This document shows, piece by piece, positions 8,731 through 17,785 of a stretch of DNA of 64,000 bases. The stretch is from Symsagittifera roscoffensis (Eukaryota > Xenacoelomorpha > Acoela > Convolutidae). Both the position numbers and the translations under genes were made by a program. Positions within the stretch are counted from its first letter, which is position 1. Every line of letters begins with the position of its first letter. The notes beneath the pieces were generated by a model, which did no database searches, was not told the origin of the DNA, and saw only the letters and a list, made by a program, of their open reading frames with translations. The stretch is from assembly GCF_963678635.1 (NCBI RefSeq), contig NC_087065.1, positions 57,624,754 to 57,688,753 of the forward strand. The letters are read 5' to 3'.

Positions 8731-11405
8731 AGACCTACTCGATGGATCAGAGTTATATTGGTAGATGGATAGTAAGACTGGATGGCTACCATATGATAAT
8801 CGAACATAGGATGCGTGATAAACACCAGAATGCTGACAGCCTCAGCAAGAAAACTGAGTTCTATGAAAGATTGGAGCAGAAGCAGGCCAATCAGGCGGAA
8901 ATAAAGGAGGGATTCTCGTTTTTGGACAAAGAAACTTATGAAACGCTTCCCTTAACGAGATGGTTGGATAAATCAGGACATCCAATTCCAGGGCACCCTG
9001 AGTTACCTGTAGAGAAAGCAGCCGAGATAAAGATCCTGTCCAAGGAGGATCCGGTCCCCTTGGATTTGTTGCTGCGCTCGAACCTGGTCCAGCAAGAACT
9101 CTCTCGCATGAATATAAACAGCCTCTCATTATGGGATAAAACGGTGCAAGTTACACCACAAGTAATGCGGATGCTGGGTGGATTGTTAGAAAGAGAAGTG
9201 ACCAGAGATGACCCCGAGTGGACAGCAGCAGTGGCATCGCTAACAGTCAGTGAGAAGGTGAAGATCATGCCGTCCAGACGACAGCACGAAGAGAACGAAA
9301 GGGATTGTAGGACAATAGTTCAGCAACTAGTATCCTCAATACCCCAGGAGATTTTAACAAGTACTTCTTACGGACAGAAAGAACAGGGGAGCAGCAAGCG
9401 AAAGAAAACCGTCACCTTTGTGGAACGGGATAAAGAGGGTGAAGTTGTAGAACAAAATCTGCCGCAAGACTATTTGTCCGGGGAGAAGGATGAGGAGAAG
9501 AACCAGCAATCACAAGATCAACACCCGGGACAAGGAAATTTGTCCGGGGAGTCTGAGATAAACGAGGAAATTCCTGATGAGAGACTGGACCCAGAGAACA
9601 AGGTTTTGTCCGGGGAGTTCAGGTGGATGCGAAGAAAGCACAGACATGATCTGGAGGAGCGTGCAGTCTCCAGCACAACCTCTTCGACGGATGATGCTTC
9701 CCGAAACTCAGGAATGGACACCTATTCAGACAGGAACTCGAGTTTGGGATCCGAACTGTCAGAACTGGCGATACACACGCTACTAGTGGAAACTCGGGCG
9801 AGAGACCTGGACAGAGAGGTGTACCAGGATCCTGACAGTGATCGCTACCTAATACCAAGCGAAAGAGTCTTTGACAACGCAGCGGATGACTTAGAAACGA
9901 TAGCGGTATCGAAACGTTCGATAAGCCTGTTGCCGCAGAAAGAGTTAGTCAGGACTGATCTTCAGCCGTTTCAGCAAGAAACACAACCGTTGGCGAAGAT
10001 TTGGTGCGTTAAGATGGAAGAAGACACACATCAGCCCAACGAGCTGAATAGTCAGATGAGAGTCATGAAGACGTACTTGAAGGCGAGATACAGACTCTCG
10101 GACCTTCTAAGGGCGCAGAGAAATGATCGCATGACAAGCAACCTAAAAAGGTGGATAGAAAACGGTGCACCTGACAAAGGTGACCTAGAAGAAGATAGCT
10201 ATAGGATCCTGAGACAATACTTCATGCAGAAGGAGGGGAGATTATATCTGAACAAGGACGGGATCGTGGCTTGCAGGAGAAGAGAAGAAGACAAGGTCTT
10301 ATACAAATATAACGCGATAGTGTTGCCGCAACTCTATCAGACAGAACTATTATTCAGGTCGCATGATCAGATGGGCCATCAAGGGATCGACAAAGTGTAT
10401 CAGAGGATCCTGAAGCGCTTTGAGTGGCCTGGAATGAAAAAGGCATGTGAGAAATGGGTAACAGCGTGCCTGTCATGCCAACAGGTCAAGGATCCAAGGA
10501 AATTACGATTTCCTTTACAACCGATTGAGTCGTCTGAATTCAACGAGGTGGTGCAGATAGATCACCAGAAGATATGCATGACAGACAGCGGTTATAACCA
10601 AGTCTTGGTCATGATAGATCACTTCACGAAGTATGCAGAGGCCGTGCCCCCCTGCATAACTGCCTCGGCGGAAGAGACATGCGACCACCTGATCAACACG
10701 TGGATAGCAAGACATGGTTGTCCAATGACGTTTCATTCGGATAATGGAACAGCTTTCGTAGGAGAGCTTACGAAAGAGCTCATGAGACGCTCACAGGTCG
10801 CTCAGGCTCACTCCACGACATACCACCCTCAAACGAATGGCTTAGTGGAAAGACAGAATAGGACGTTAGTGTCGATGCTGAGGGTATATTGTTCCAGGTA
10901 CATGACCGATTGGGACAGATACCTCCCACAGGTGATGGGAGCTTATAATAGCACGCAACACTCCACCACTGGGGTCAGTCCACACATGATGCTGACGGGG
11001 CACGAGAAGTCTTTACCCTTGACATTCTTCTATCCAGAGTATGAGGGGAAGAAAACATCTCCACAGGTTTACGTAAGGGATGTGATCAGACGTCAACAGG
11101 AGTTGAACGATCTGTGCAGACGAAATACTCAGCAAGCACAGGCAAGGCAGAGGAAAAGATTCGACAAGAAAGCAGCTGGTGCAAAGGCCTACTCGGTGGG
11201 AGACTACGTATGGGTATTTCAGAACGTTATACCACCGAAAGGAACAAAGAAGCTTCTAAAAAAGTGGAGGGGACCCTTCATGATTACGGAGGTGCACCAG
11301 GAGGGACGTTTTTATAGACTGAGTACTGGCCGAGCCGCCCACTACGAGAACATCAAGCCACACAATCCATCGACAGAAGACTGGTGTATACCTGCAGACA
11401 TGTAA
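8676..11405 (+). CDS. RNase H end and integrase of element 1, tandem copy 1
   Basis: This frame continues the gag-pol protein after the one-base break; it opens at a TTG and has no start of its own. Residues 1-65 finish RNase H (HQNADSLS). A long acidic linker follows, with three LSGE repeats exactly 22 residues apart. The integrase has the zinc-binding HHCC module (H near 563 and 568, CLSC near 598), the catalytic triad D629, D689 and E725 (D-35-E spacing from D689), and a C-terminal WRGPF module near 864. No chromodomain is visible. A TAA at 11403-11405 ends the frame, whereas tandem copy 2 has GAA there and reads on. A three-base insertion near 10,648 adds a proline relative to copy 2. Confidence 0.93.
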   Translation: MGSAPFKLRVDNRALSWLKTYSMDQSYIGRWIVRLDGYHMIIEHRMRDKHQNADSLSKKTEFYERLEQKQANQAEIKEGFSFLDKETYETLPLTRWLDKSGHPIPGHPELPVEKAAEIKILSKEDPVPLDLLLRSNLVQQELSRMNINSLSLWDKTVQVTPQVMRMLGGLLEREVTRDDPEWTAAVASLTVSEKVKIMPSRRQHEENERDCRTIVQQLVSSIPQEILTSTSYGQKEQGSSKRKKTVTFVERDKEGEVVEQNLPQDYLSGEKDEEKNQQSQDQHPGQGNLSGESEINEEIPDERLDPENKVLSGEFRWMRRKHRHDLEERAVSSTTSSTDDASRNSGMDTYSDRNSSLGSELSELAIHTLLVETRARDLDREVYQDPDSDRYLIPSERVFDNAADDLETIAVSKRSISLLPQKELVRTDLQPFQQETQPLAKIWCVKMEEDTHQPNELNSQMRVMKTYLKARYRLSDLLRAQRNDRMTSNLKRWIENGAPDKGDLEEDSYRILRQYFMQKEGRLYLNKDGIVACRRREEDKVLYKYNAIVLPQLYQTELLFRSHDQMGHQGIDKVYQRILKRFEWPGMKKACEKWVTACLSCQQVKDPRKLRFPLQPIESSEFNEVVQIDHQKICMTDSGYNQVLVMIDHFTKYAEAVPPCITASAEETCDHLINTWIARHGCPMTFHSDNGTAFVGELTKELMRRSQVAQAHSTTYHPQTNGLVERQNRTLVSMLRVYCSRYMTDWDRYLPQVMGAYNSTQHSTTGVSPHMMLTGHEKSLPLTFFYPEYEGKKTSPQVYVRDVIRRQQELNDLCRRNTQQAQARQRKRFDKKAAGAKAYSVGDYVWVFQNVIPPKGTKKLLKKWRGPFMITEVHQEGRFYRLSTGRAAHYENIKPHNPSTEDWCIPADM

Positions 11406-11420
11406 GAAGGGGATTATCTA

Positions 11421-12719
11421 ATGATGGACCCTGCTTGTGAGGTCAATGAAAAAGGCACCAGGGAGAAGAACGATGGAAACGAAGTCGTAGAGGAAGGCAC
11501 GGATACACCATTGGACCTGGATCCAAACGAACAGATCGAAGCGGACGATGAAACCTTGCCCTACGCAGAGGAAGATTGGCAGGATTCCGAACAGACAGAG
11601 GTTCCCAAGAACATGGAACCAGATCTTCCGTTCACGATGCAGACTCGTCAGAAAGACGGGACGAGACCAAGAAAGAAATACAATCCTTACGGTGACGACT
11701 TTGTAGTGGATAGGATAGATCTAAAGAAAATAGTGGAGGAAGTAGTGGGTTTAGAGGAAATAACCGTGTCACAAGACATTGACATAGTCGATGATCACAA
11801 CGATGAGTGGGTTGACGACTGGTCGAAACCCGAGGTGGAGTTCGACGATGAGCAACAGCAGTCAAATGAACAAGACCTGACGAACCTGCGTGTCTTAGAG
11901 TGGCTGAACGAAATGACATCAGACCCTAAAAAGACCAGCGTTACGATTCAAGACGTAGATCGTGAAAGCGCGAAATACAATAAGACCGAACGAGATGATC
12001 CTTCCTGGGCTGCCCAGGAAGGACAACTTCTCATTCCAGCTTCTAACCTTGACTTGATATCCGGTATGCGATCGACGGGGACGCCGATGGATATTTTTGT
12101 CCGGGGAGTGGGGGTAGGACTTACCCACACTGAAAACCTGATAATAAAAAAATTGAGAATAGCAAGAGAAACAGGAGAGTTAGAAGCAGAAACAGGCGAA
12201 GAACCTAAGAAACCTGACATAGGCAGGGTAGTTGAGTCATATTTTAACTTACCAAATGAATATTCAAGTAACATAATACTAACAGACAGTGATTTCATAC
12301 TCACAAACAGAACATGTGCGATAGCAATCACCGCAGACATGAGTTTTAGGACAACGTTAGCGGCAGATTTTAAGAGAGAATACAAAAACGTGGAATTCCT
12401 TTGGAAGCAAAGACCAGGGATAGGGGGCGTAGCAGCCTTACCTCCGGCGGTGTCGCAGATACCGGGAAAGTACTTATGCTTCTTGGTAACGAGGGCGACA
12501 GAGAAGCAGCACGTGGACCCAGAAAACCTAGTCTTGTCTTTGACGAGGCTGAGGGACTTCCTTGTGGAAATGGATGTGAAGGAGCTCTCGCTTCCAGTGT
12601 ACGATCCAAACAGAGGAAGACTGCATCCTCGGGAATTGTACGTGCTTGTACACGTGATATTCTCTGATACAAACATACAAGTATATCTACATAAGAAATA
12701 TTACTTAAGTATAGGCTGA
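11421..12719 (+). CDS. Pol C-terminal extension with macro-domain-like end, tandem copy 1
   Basis: The 432-codon frame starts 15 bases after the integrase stop and is in phase with it, so it was once part of Pol (as in copy 2). The first ~270 residues are acidic and unrecognised. From about residue 271 (nucleotide 12,232) to the end the pattern resembles the OARD1/TARG1-like macro family: ILTDSDF, then AITADMSF with an AADFKREY helix, KYLCFLVTRAT, a DPENLVLSLTRLRDFL helix, KELSLPVYDP and finally FSDTNIQVYL. The glycine-rich phosphate loop and catalytic Asp expected after the P of LSLP are replaced by YDPNRGRL, so activity is doubtful. The fold assignment is by eye. Confidence 0.75.
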   Translation: MMDPACEVNEKGTREKNDGNEVVEEGTDTPLDLDPNEQIEADDETLPYAEEDWQDSEQTEVPKNMEPDLPFTMQTRQKDGTRPRKKYNPYGDDFVVDRIDLKKIVEEVVGLEEITVSQDIDIVDDHNDEWVDDWSKPEVEFDDEQQQSNEQDLTNLRVLEWLNEMTSDPKKTSVTIQDVDRESAKYNKTERDDPSWAAQEGQLLIPASNLDLISGMRSTGTPMDIFVRGVGVGLTHTENLIIKKLRIARETGELEAETGEEPKKPDIGRVVESYFNLPNEYSSNIILTDSDFILTNRTCAIAITADMSFRTTLAADFKREYKNVEFLWKQRPGIGGVAALPPAVSQIPGKYLCFLVTRATEKQHVDPENLVLSLTRLRDFLVEMDVKELSLPVYDPNRGRLHPRELYVLVHVIFSDTNIQVYLHKKYYLSIG

Positions 12720-13102
12720 GTGAAGTTTGAAAGAGTGTTAGGCCAAAGATTAAGTTGTGTGTAACATGTGATATGTGTGTTATGTTATGTTATGTGTTAG
12801 GTTATTAAGATCATGGGTAAGTAGGGGTTAGTGACCATGAACAACTAAATGACGATCTTGGAAATAGATCCAAAGTTTGGACTGTCCAATCTTAGGTCGA
12901 ATTCCAAAATTTTAGAAACCAATTGATTTTAATAAGATAAATATCTTTTTATCTGAACTGTTTTAAGCAAATTTTAACGATATATGTTAAGGTGAAACTG
13001 ACAAGTGTGACATTCGTGATTTCTTTTCTAGATCCTGATTGATCATTTAAATTACTCACTTGAGTCAAAGAATCGAAGCAAATCAAACTTGAAAAGAATA
13101 GA
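12720..13102 (+). promoter_or_regulatory. Conserved spacer between pol and second coding block, copy 1
   Basis: This 383-base A/T-rich spacer is repeated in copy 2 (17786-18168) and, diverged, on the minus strand at 46,030-46,410; pieces recur at 55,560-55,930. The best conserved part is a pyrimidine tract ending TTTCTTTTCTAG at 13031, followed by ATCCTGATTGATC, about 71 bases before the ATG at 13103. It looks like a 3' splice site or other signal for expressing the second block from its own mRNA, which is an inference. An early part has a TATGTTATGTTATGTG repeat. Confidence 0.5.
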
Positions 13103-13384
13103 ATGGACAACTTCAACCTGGATGAATTGATGGACCTGGCAGAGGCATATGTAGGACCGATGGTAGATGCGATCTATCGTCGGCTGATCGAACGAGACTT
13201 CGCTCTGGAGGACCCAGAGGTGGTCATGTTGCTGACCGCCCTGATCAACATCTTGGGGCACGACAACCGAGGGAGACCGCCCCACGGAAGTCCTGTTGAT
13301 GGCAGCATATGGAGAAAGAGGAGTACTAGACCGCCCGAACATGAGAGTGATGAGGTGGAGAAACGGGGCTCTCTCAGGGAGTGA
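13103..13384 (+). CDS. N-terminal module of the second coding block, copy 1
   Basis: A 93-codon frame starts at the first ATG after the spacer. It has a small helical module (LMDLAEAYVGPMVDAIYRRL, then VVMLLTALINILGHDNRG) conserved in every copy of this block in the window, including minus-strand copies at 45,763-46,026 and 55,182-55,556. After HDNRG the frame runs into residues with no counterpart, while conserved sequence continues in the frame that follows, so there is a frame discontinuity of about one base. Function unknown. Confidence 0.7.
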   Translation: MDNFNLDELMDLAEAYVGPMVDAIYRRLIERDFALEDPEVVMLLTALINILGHDNRGRPPHGSPVDGSIWRKRSTRPPEHESDEVEKRGSLRE

Positions 13385-13799
13385 CTTGGCGAATGAGCCT
13401 GGATTGGGAAGTTCTAGGACTTACCAACCAGGTGAGATGCCAATGCCCTCTAAGCCTAAACCTGGGCTGACGAGAATGCATCGGGAGATGAACAGCGAGG
13501 CGACCTCGTCTGGTTCACAACTGAGAGCAGCTGTGCCACCAAAAAGGGCGAAAGTAACACAGAAAGTTCAGACGAACCAAACCATACAAGATCTGGACGA
13601 GATGAACGATCAGCTGAGAAGTACGAAGAAGGAGCTGGACGAGATGACCAGAAGCATGCTCCAGATGGAGGAAGATCGGGACATGTGGAGAAAGTTGTTT
13701 GAAGACTGCAACAAAAAGCAGGGTCAAGAGATCGAACGCTTAAGGCAGGAATACAAACAACGGAGACACGACCTCCAGCAGAGACGACAAATCGAGTAA
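13296..13799 (+). pseudogene. Second coding block continuation, copy 1, truncated by deletion
   Basis: This frame (first ATG at 13299) carries the conserved LLMAAYGERG start, a basic/proline segment and a coiled-coil stretch (LDEMNDQLRSTKKELDEM, then MLQMEEDRDMWRKLFEDC). Near 13,757 a 115-base deletion relative to copy 2, with CAAA at both edges, shifts the frame and it stops at 13799. The intact equivalent is 18365-19390. Confidence 0.8.
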
Positions 13800-13822
13800 C
13801 GATCCCGGATCCTAGTGACACC

Positions 13823-16800
13823 TTGGGTGACCCCGTCGTAGAACAGACAGTGAGAAAACTGATAGAGACAGCTGGACGATTGGTCGCTAACAAGAATGCA
13901 CCAGGTTCCGGGGTGACTGCACCCTATGGAACGATTGACGATACGGGCAGAGTACAACTCTCCCAGACCGTGATCAGACAAGGGATAAGTAACGTGACAC
14001 CACTCATGGGGAGCTCGAGAATCCCAGAAAGGAAAGTACGAAAGATGCCAGCGAAGAAAGTGTCTCGTGTAATAGACGTAGAGAAAGCAGCCGAGATAAA
14101 GATCCTGTCCAAGGAGGATCCGGTCCCCTTGGATTTGTTGCTGCGCTCGAACCTGGTCCAGCAAGAACTCTCTCGCATGAATATAAACAGCCTCTCATTA
14201 TGGGATAAAACGGTGCAAGTTACACCACAAGTAATGCGGATGCTGGGTGGATTGTTAGAAAGAGAAGTGACCAGAGATGACCCCGAGTGGACAGCAGCAG
14301 TGGCATCGCTAACAGTCAGTGAGAAGGTGAAGATCATGCCGTCCAGACGACAGCACGAAGAGAACGAAAGGGATTGTAGGACAATAGTTCAGCAACTAGT
14401 ATCCTCAATACCCCAGGAGATTTTAACAAGTACTTCTTACGGACAGAAAGAACAGGGGAGCAGCAAGCGAAAGAAAACCGTCACCTTTGTGGAACGGGAT
14501 AAAGAGGGTGAAGTTGTAGAACAAAATCTGCCGCAAGACTATTTGTCCGGGGAGAAGGATGAGGAGAAGAACCAGCAATCACAAGATCAACACCCGGGAC
14601 AAGGAAATTTGTCCGGGGAGTCTGAGATAAACGAGGAAATTCCTGATGAGAGACTGGACCCAGAGAACAAGGTTTTGTCCGGGGAGTTCAGGTGGATGCG
14701 AAGAAAGCACAGACATGATCTGGAGGAGCGTGCAGTCTCCAGCACAACCTCTTCGACGGATGATGCTTCCCGAAACTCAGGAATGGACACCTATTCAGAC
14801 AGGAACTCGAGTTTGGGATCCGAACTGTCAGAACTGGCGATACACACGCTACTAGTGGAAACTCGGGCGAGAGACCTGGACAGAGAGGTGTACCAGGATC
14901 CTGACAGTGATCGCTACCTAATACCAAGCGAAAGAGTCTTTGACAACGCAGCGGATGACTTAGAAACGATAGCGGTATCGAAACGTTCGATAAGCCTGTT
15001 GCCGCAGAAAGAGTTAGTCAGGACTGATCTTCAGCCGTTTCAGCAAGAAACACAACCGTTGGCGAAGATTTGGTGCGTTAAGATGGAAGAAGACACACAT
15101 CAGCCCAACGAGCTGAATAGTCAGATGAGAGTCATGAAGACGTACTTGAAGGCGAGATACAGACTCTCGGACCTTCTAAGGGCGCAGAGAAATGATCGCA
15201 TGACAAGCAACCTAAAAAGGTGGATAGAAAACGGTGCACCTGACAAAGGTGACCTAGAAGAAGATAGCTATAGGATCCTGAGACAATACTTCATGCAGAA
15301 GGAGGGGAGATTATATCTGAACAAGGACGGGATCGTGGCTTGCAGGAGAAGAGAAGAAGACAAGGTCTTATACAAATATAACGCGATAGTGTTGCCGCAA
15401 CTCTATCAGACAGAACTATTATTCAGGTCGCATGATCAGATGGGCCATCAAGGGATCGACAAAGTGTATCAGAGGATCCTGAAGCGCTTTGAGTGGCCTG
15501 GAATGAAAAAGGCATGTGAGAAATGGGTAACAGCGTGCCTGTCATGCCAACAGGTCAAGGATCCAAGGAAATTACGATTTCCTTTACAACCGATTGAGTC
15601 GTCTGAATTCAACGAGGTGGTGCAGATAGATCACCAGAAGATATGCATGACAGACAGCGGTTATAACCAAGTCTTGGTCATGATAGATCACTTCACGAAG
15701 TATGCAGAGGCCGTGCCCTGCATAACTGCCTCGGCGGAAGAGACATGCGACCACCTGATCAACACGTGGATAGCAAGACATGGTTGTCCAATGACGTTTC
15801 ATTCGGATAATGGAACAGCTTTCGTAGGAGAGCTTACGAAAGAGCTCATGAGACGCTCACAGGTCGCTCAGGCTCACTCCACGACATACCACCCTCAAAC
15901 GAATGGCTTAGTGGAAAGACAGAATAGGACGTTAGTGTCGATGCTGAGGGTATATTGTTCCAGGTACATGACCGATTGGGACAGATACCTCCCACAGGTG
16001 ATGGGAGCTTATAATTGCACGCAACACTCCACCACTGGGGTCAGTCCACACATGATGCTGACGGGGCACGAGAAGTCTTTACCCTTGACATTCTTCTACC
16101 CAGAGTATGAGGGGAAGAAAACATCTCCACAGGTTTACGTAAGGGATGTGATCAGACGTCAACAGGAGTTGAACGATCTGTGCAGACGAAATACTCAGCA
16201 AGCACAGGCAATGCAGAGGAAAAGATTCGACAAGAAAGCAGCTGGTGCAAAGGCCTACTCGGTGGGAGACTACGTATGGGTATTTCAGAACGTTATACCA
16301 CCGAAAGGAACAAAGAAGCTTCTAAAAAAGTGGAGGGGACCCTTCATGATTACGGAGGTGCACCAGGAGGGACGTTTTTATAGACTGAGTACTGGCCGAG
16401 CCGCCCACTACGAGAACATCAAGCCACACAATCCATCGACAGAAGACTGGTGTATACCTGCAGACATGGAAGAAGGGGATTATCTAATGATGGACCCTGC
16501 TTGTGAGGTCAATGAAAAAGGCACCAGGGAGAAGAACGATGGAAACGAAGTCGTAGAGGAAGGCACGGATACACCATTGGACCTGGATCCAAACGAACAG
16601 ATCGAAGCGGACGATGAAACCTTGCCCTACGCAGAGGAAGATTGGCAGGATTCCGAACAGACAGAGGTTCCCAAGAACATGGAACCAGATCTTCCGTTCA
16701 CGATGCAGACTCGTCAGAAAGACGGGACGAGACCAAGATGGAAATACAATCCTTACGGTGACGACTTTGTAGTGGATAGGATAGATCTAAAGAAAATAGT

Positions 16801-17785
16801 GGAGGAAGTAGTGGGTTTAGAGGAAATAACCGTGTCACAAGACATTGACATAGTCGATGATCACAACGATGAGTGGGTTGACGACTGGTCGAAACCCGAG
16901 GTGGAGTTCGACGATGAGCAACAGCAGTCAATTGAACAAGACCTGACGAACCTGCGTATCTTAGAGTGGCTGAACGAAATGACATCAGACCCTAAAAAGA
17001 CCAGCGTTACGATTCAAGACGTAGATCGTGAAAGCGCGAAATACAATAAGACCGAACGAGATGATCCTTCCTGGGCTGCCCAGGAAGGACAACTTCTCAT
17101 TCCAGCTTCTAACCTTGACTTGATATCCGGTATGCGATCGACGGGGACGCCGATGGATATTTTTGTCCGGGGAGTGGGGGTAGGACTTACCCACACTGAA
17201 AACCTGATAATAAAAAAATTGAGAATAGCAAGAGAAACAGGAGAGTTAGAAGCAGAAACAGGCGAAGAACCTAAGAAACCTGACATAGGCAGGGTAGTTG
17301 AGTCATATTTTAACTTACCAAATGAATATTCAAGTAACATAATACTAACAGACAGTGATTTCATACTCACAAACAGAACATGTGCGATAGCAATCACCGC
17401 AGACATGAGTTTTAGGACAGCGTTAGCGGCAGATTTTAAGAGAGAATACAAAAACGTGGAATTCCTTTGGAAGCAAAGACCAGGGATAGGGGGCGTAGCA
17501 GCCTTACCTCCGGCGGTGTCGCAGATACCGGGAAAGTACTTATGCTTCTTGGTAACGAGGGCGACAGAGAAGCAGCACGTGGACCCAGAAAACCTAGTCT
17601 TGTCTTTGACGAGGCTGAGGGACTTCCTTGTGGAAATGGATGTGAAGGAGCTCTCGCTTCCAGTGTACGATCCAAACAGAGGAAGACTGCATCCTCGGGA
17701 ATTGTACGTGCTTGTACACGTGATATTCTCTGATACAAACATACAAGTATATCTACATAAGAAATATTACTTAAGTATAGGCTGA
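13823..17785 (+). CDS. Integrase plus macro-domain-like region, tandem copy 2, with chimeric N-terminus
   Basis: A 1,320-codon uninterrupted frame. Residues 1-86 belong to the second coding block (copy 1, after its deletion) and are joined in frame by the duplication junction at 14,078 to the RNase H-integrase linker. Then follow three LSGE repeats 22 residues apart, integrase HHCC, catalytic D602, D662 and E698, the WRGPF module, the acidic extension, and the macro-domain-like end from about residue 1160. Unlike copy 1 there is no stop after the integrase, so this copy shows directly that the macro-like region is part of Pol. The frame opens at TTG 13823; a real start is not evident, and in an undamaged element it would be read as part of gag-pol. 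Confidence 0.9.
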   Translation: MGDPVVEQTVRKLIETAGRLVANKNAPGSGVTAPYGTIDDTGRVQLSQTVIRQGISNVTPLMGSSRIPERKVRKMPAKKVSRVIDVEKAAEIKILSKEDPVPLDLLLRSNLVQQELSRMNINSLSLWDKTVQVTPQVMRMLGGLLEREVTRDDPEWTAAVASLTVSEKVKIMPSRRQHEENERDCRTIVQQLVSSIPQEILTSTSYGQKEQGSSKRKKTVTFVERDKEGEVVEQNLPQDYLSGEKDEEKNQQSQDQHPGQGNLSGESEINEEIPDERLDPENKVLSGEFRWMRRKHRHDLEERAVSSTTSSTDDASRNSGMDTYSDRNSSLGSELSELAIHTLLVETRARDLDREVYQDPDSDRYLIPSERVFDNAADDLETIAVSKRSISLLPQKELVRTDLQPFQQETQPLAKIWCVKMEEDTHQPNELNSQMRVMKTYLKARYRLSDLLRAQRNDRMTSNLKRWIENGAPDKGDLEEDSYRILRQYFMQKEGRLYLNKDGIVACRRREEDKVLYKYNAIVLPQLYQTELLFRSHDQMGHQGIDKVYQRILKRFEWPGMKKACEKWVTACLSCQQVKDPRKLRFPLQPIESSEFNEVVQIDHQKICMTDSGYNQVLVMIDHFTKYAEAVPCITASAEETCDHLINTWIARHGCPMTFHSDNGTAFVGELTKELMRRSQVAQAHSTTYHPQTNGLVERQNRTLVSMLRVYCSRYMTDWDRYLPQVMGAYNCTQHSTTGVSPHMMLTGHEKSLPLTFFYPEYEGKKTSPQVYVRDVIRRQQELNDLCRRNTQQAQAMQRKRFDKKAAGAKAYSVGDYVWVFQNVIPPKGTKKLLKKWRGPFMITEVHQEGRFYRLSTGRAAHYENIKPHNPSTEDWCIPADMEEGDYLMMDPACEVNEKGTREKNDGNEVVEEGTDTPLDLDPNEQIEADDETLPYAEEDWQDSEQTEVPKNMEPDLPFTMQTRQKDGTRPRWKYNPYGDDFVVDRIDLKKIVEEVVGLEEITVSQDIDIVDDHNDEWVDDWSKPEVEFDDEQQQSIEQDLTNLRILEWLNEMTSDPKKTSVTIQDVDRESAKYNKTERDDPSWAAQEGQLLIPASNLDLISGMRSTGTPMDIFVRGVGVGLTHTENLIIKKLRIARETGELEAETGEEPKKPDIGRVVESYFNLPNEYSSNIILTDSDFILTNRTCAIAITADMSFRTALAADFKREYKNVEFLWKQRPGIGGVAALPPAVSQIPGKYLCFLVTRATEKQHVDPENLVLSLTRLRDFLVEMDVKELSLPVYDPNRGRLHPRELYVLVHVIFSDTNIQVYLHKKYYLSIG

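Larger units (their letters stand above)
9009..14077 (+). repeat. Tandem duplication, copy 1 (about 5.07 kb)
   Basis: From GTAGAGAAAGCAGCCGAG at 9009 the sequence matches 14078 onward almost base for base, through integrase, macro region, spacer and the start of the second coding block. Copy 1 differs by a three-base insertion near 10,648, a stop at 11403, a 115-base deletion near 13,757 and about a dozen single-base changes. Copy 1 ends where AATAGACGT is followed by AGAGAAAGC in place of GCAGAAGAA, so the two copies are head to tail with about 2 bases shared at the junction. Confidence 0.95.

Noticed and set aside
8655-8735. Programmed -1 frameshift between RNase H frames
   Set aside because: It lies inside a folded enzyme domain, there is no canonical slippery heptamer, and element 2 reads the same region in one frame.
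12010-12700. Long minus-strand frame opposite the macro region (and its twin at 17,014-17,742)
   Set aside because: Antisense shadow of a conserved plus-strand coding region; no motif of its own.
11421-12719. Separate gene downstream of integrase
   Set aside because: In phase with integrase after a single stop, and fully continuous with it in tandem copy 2.
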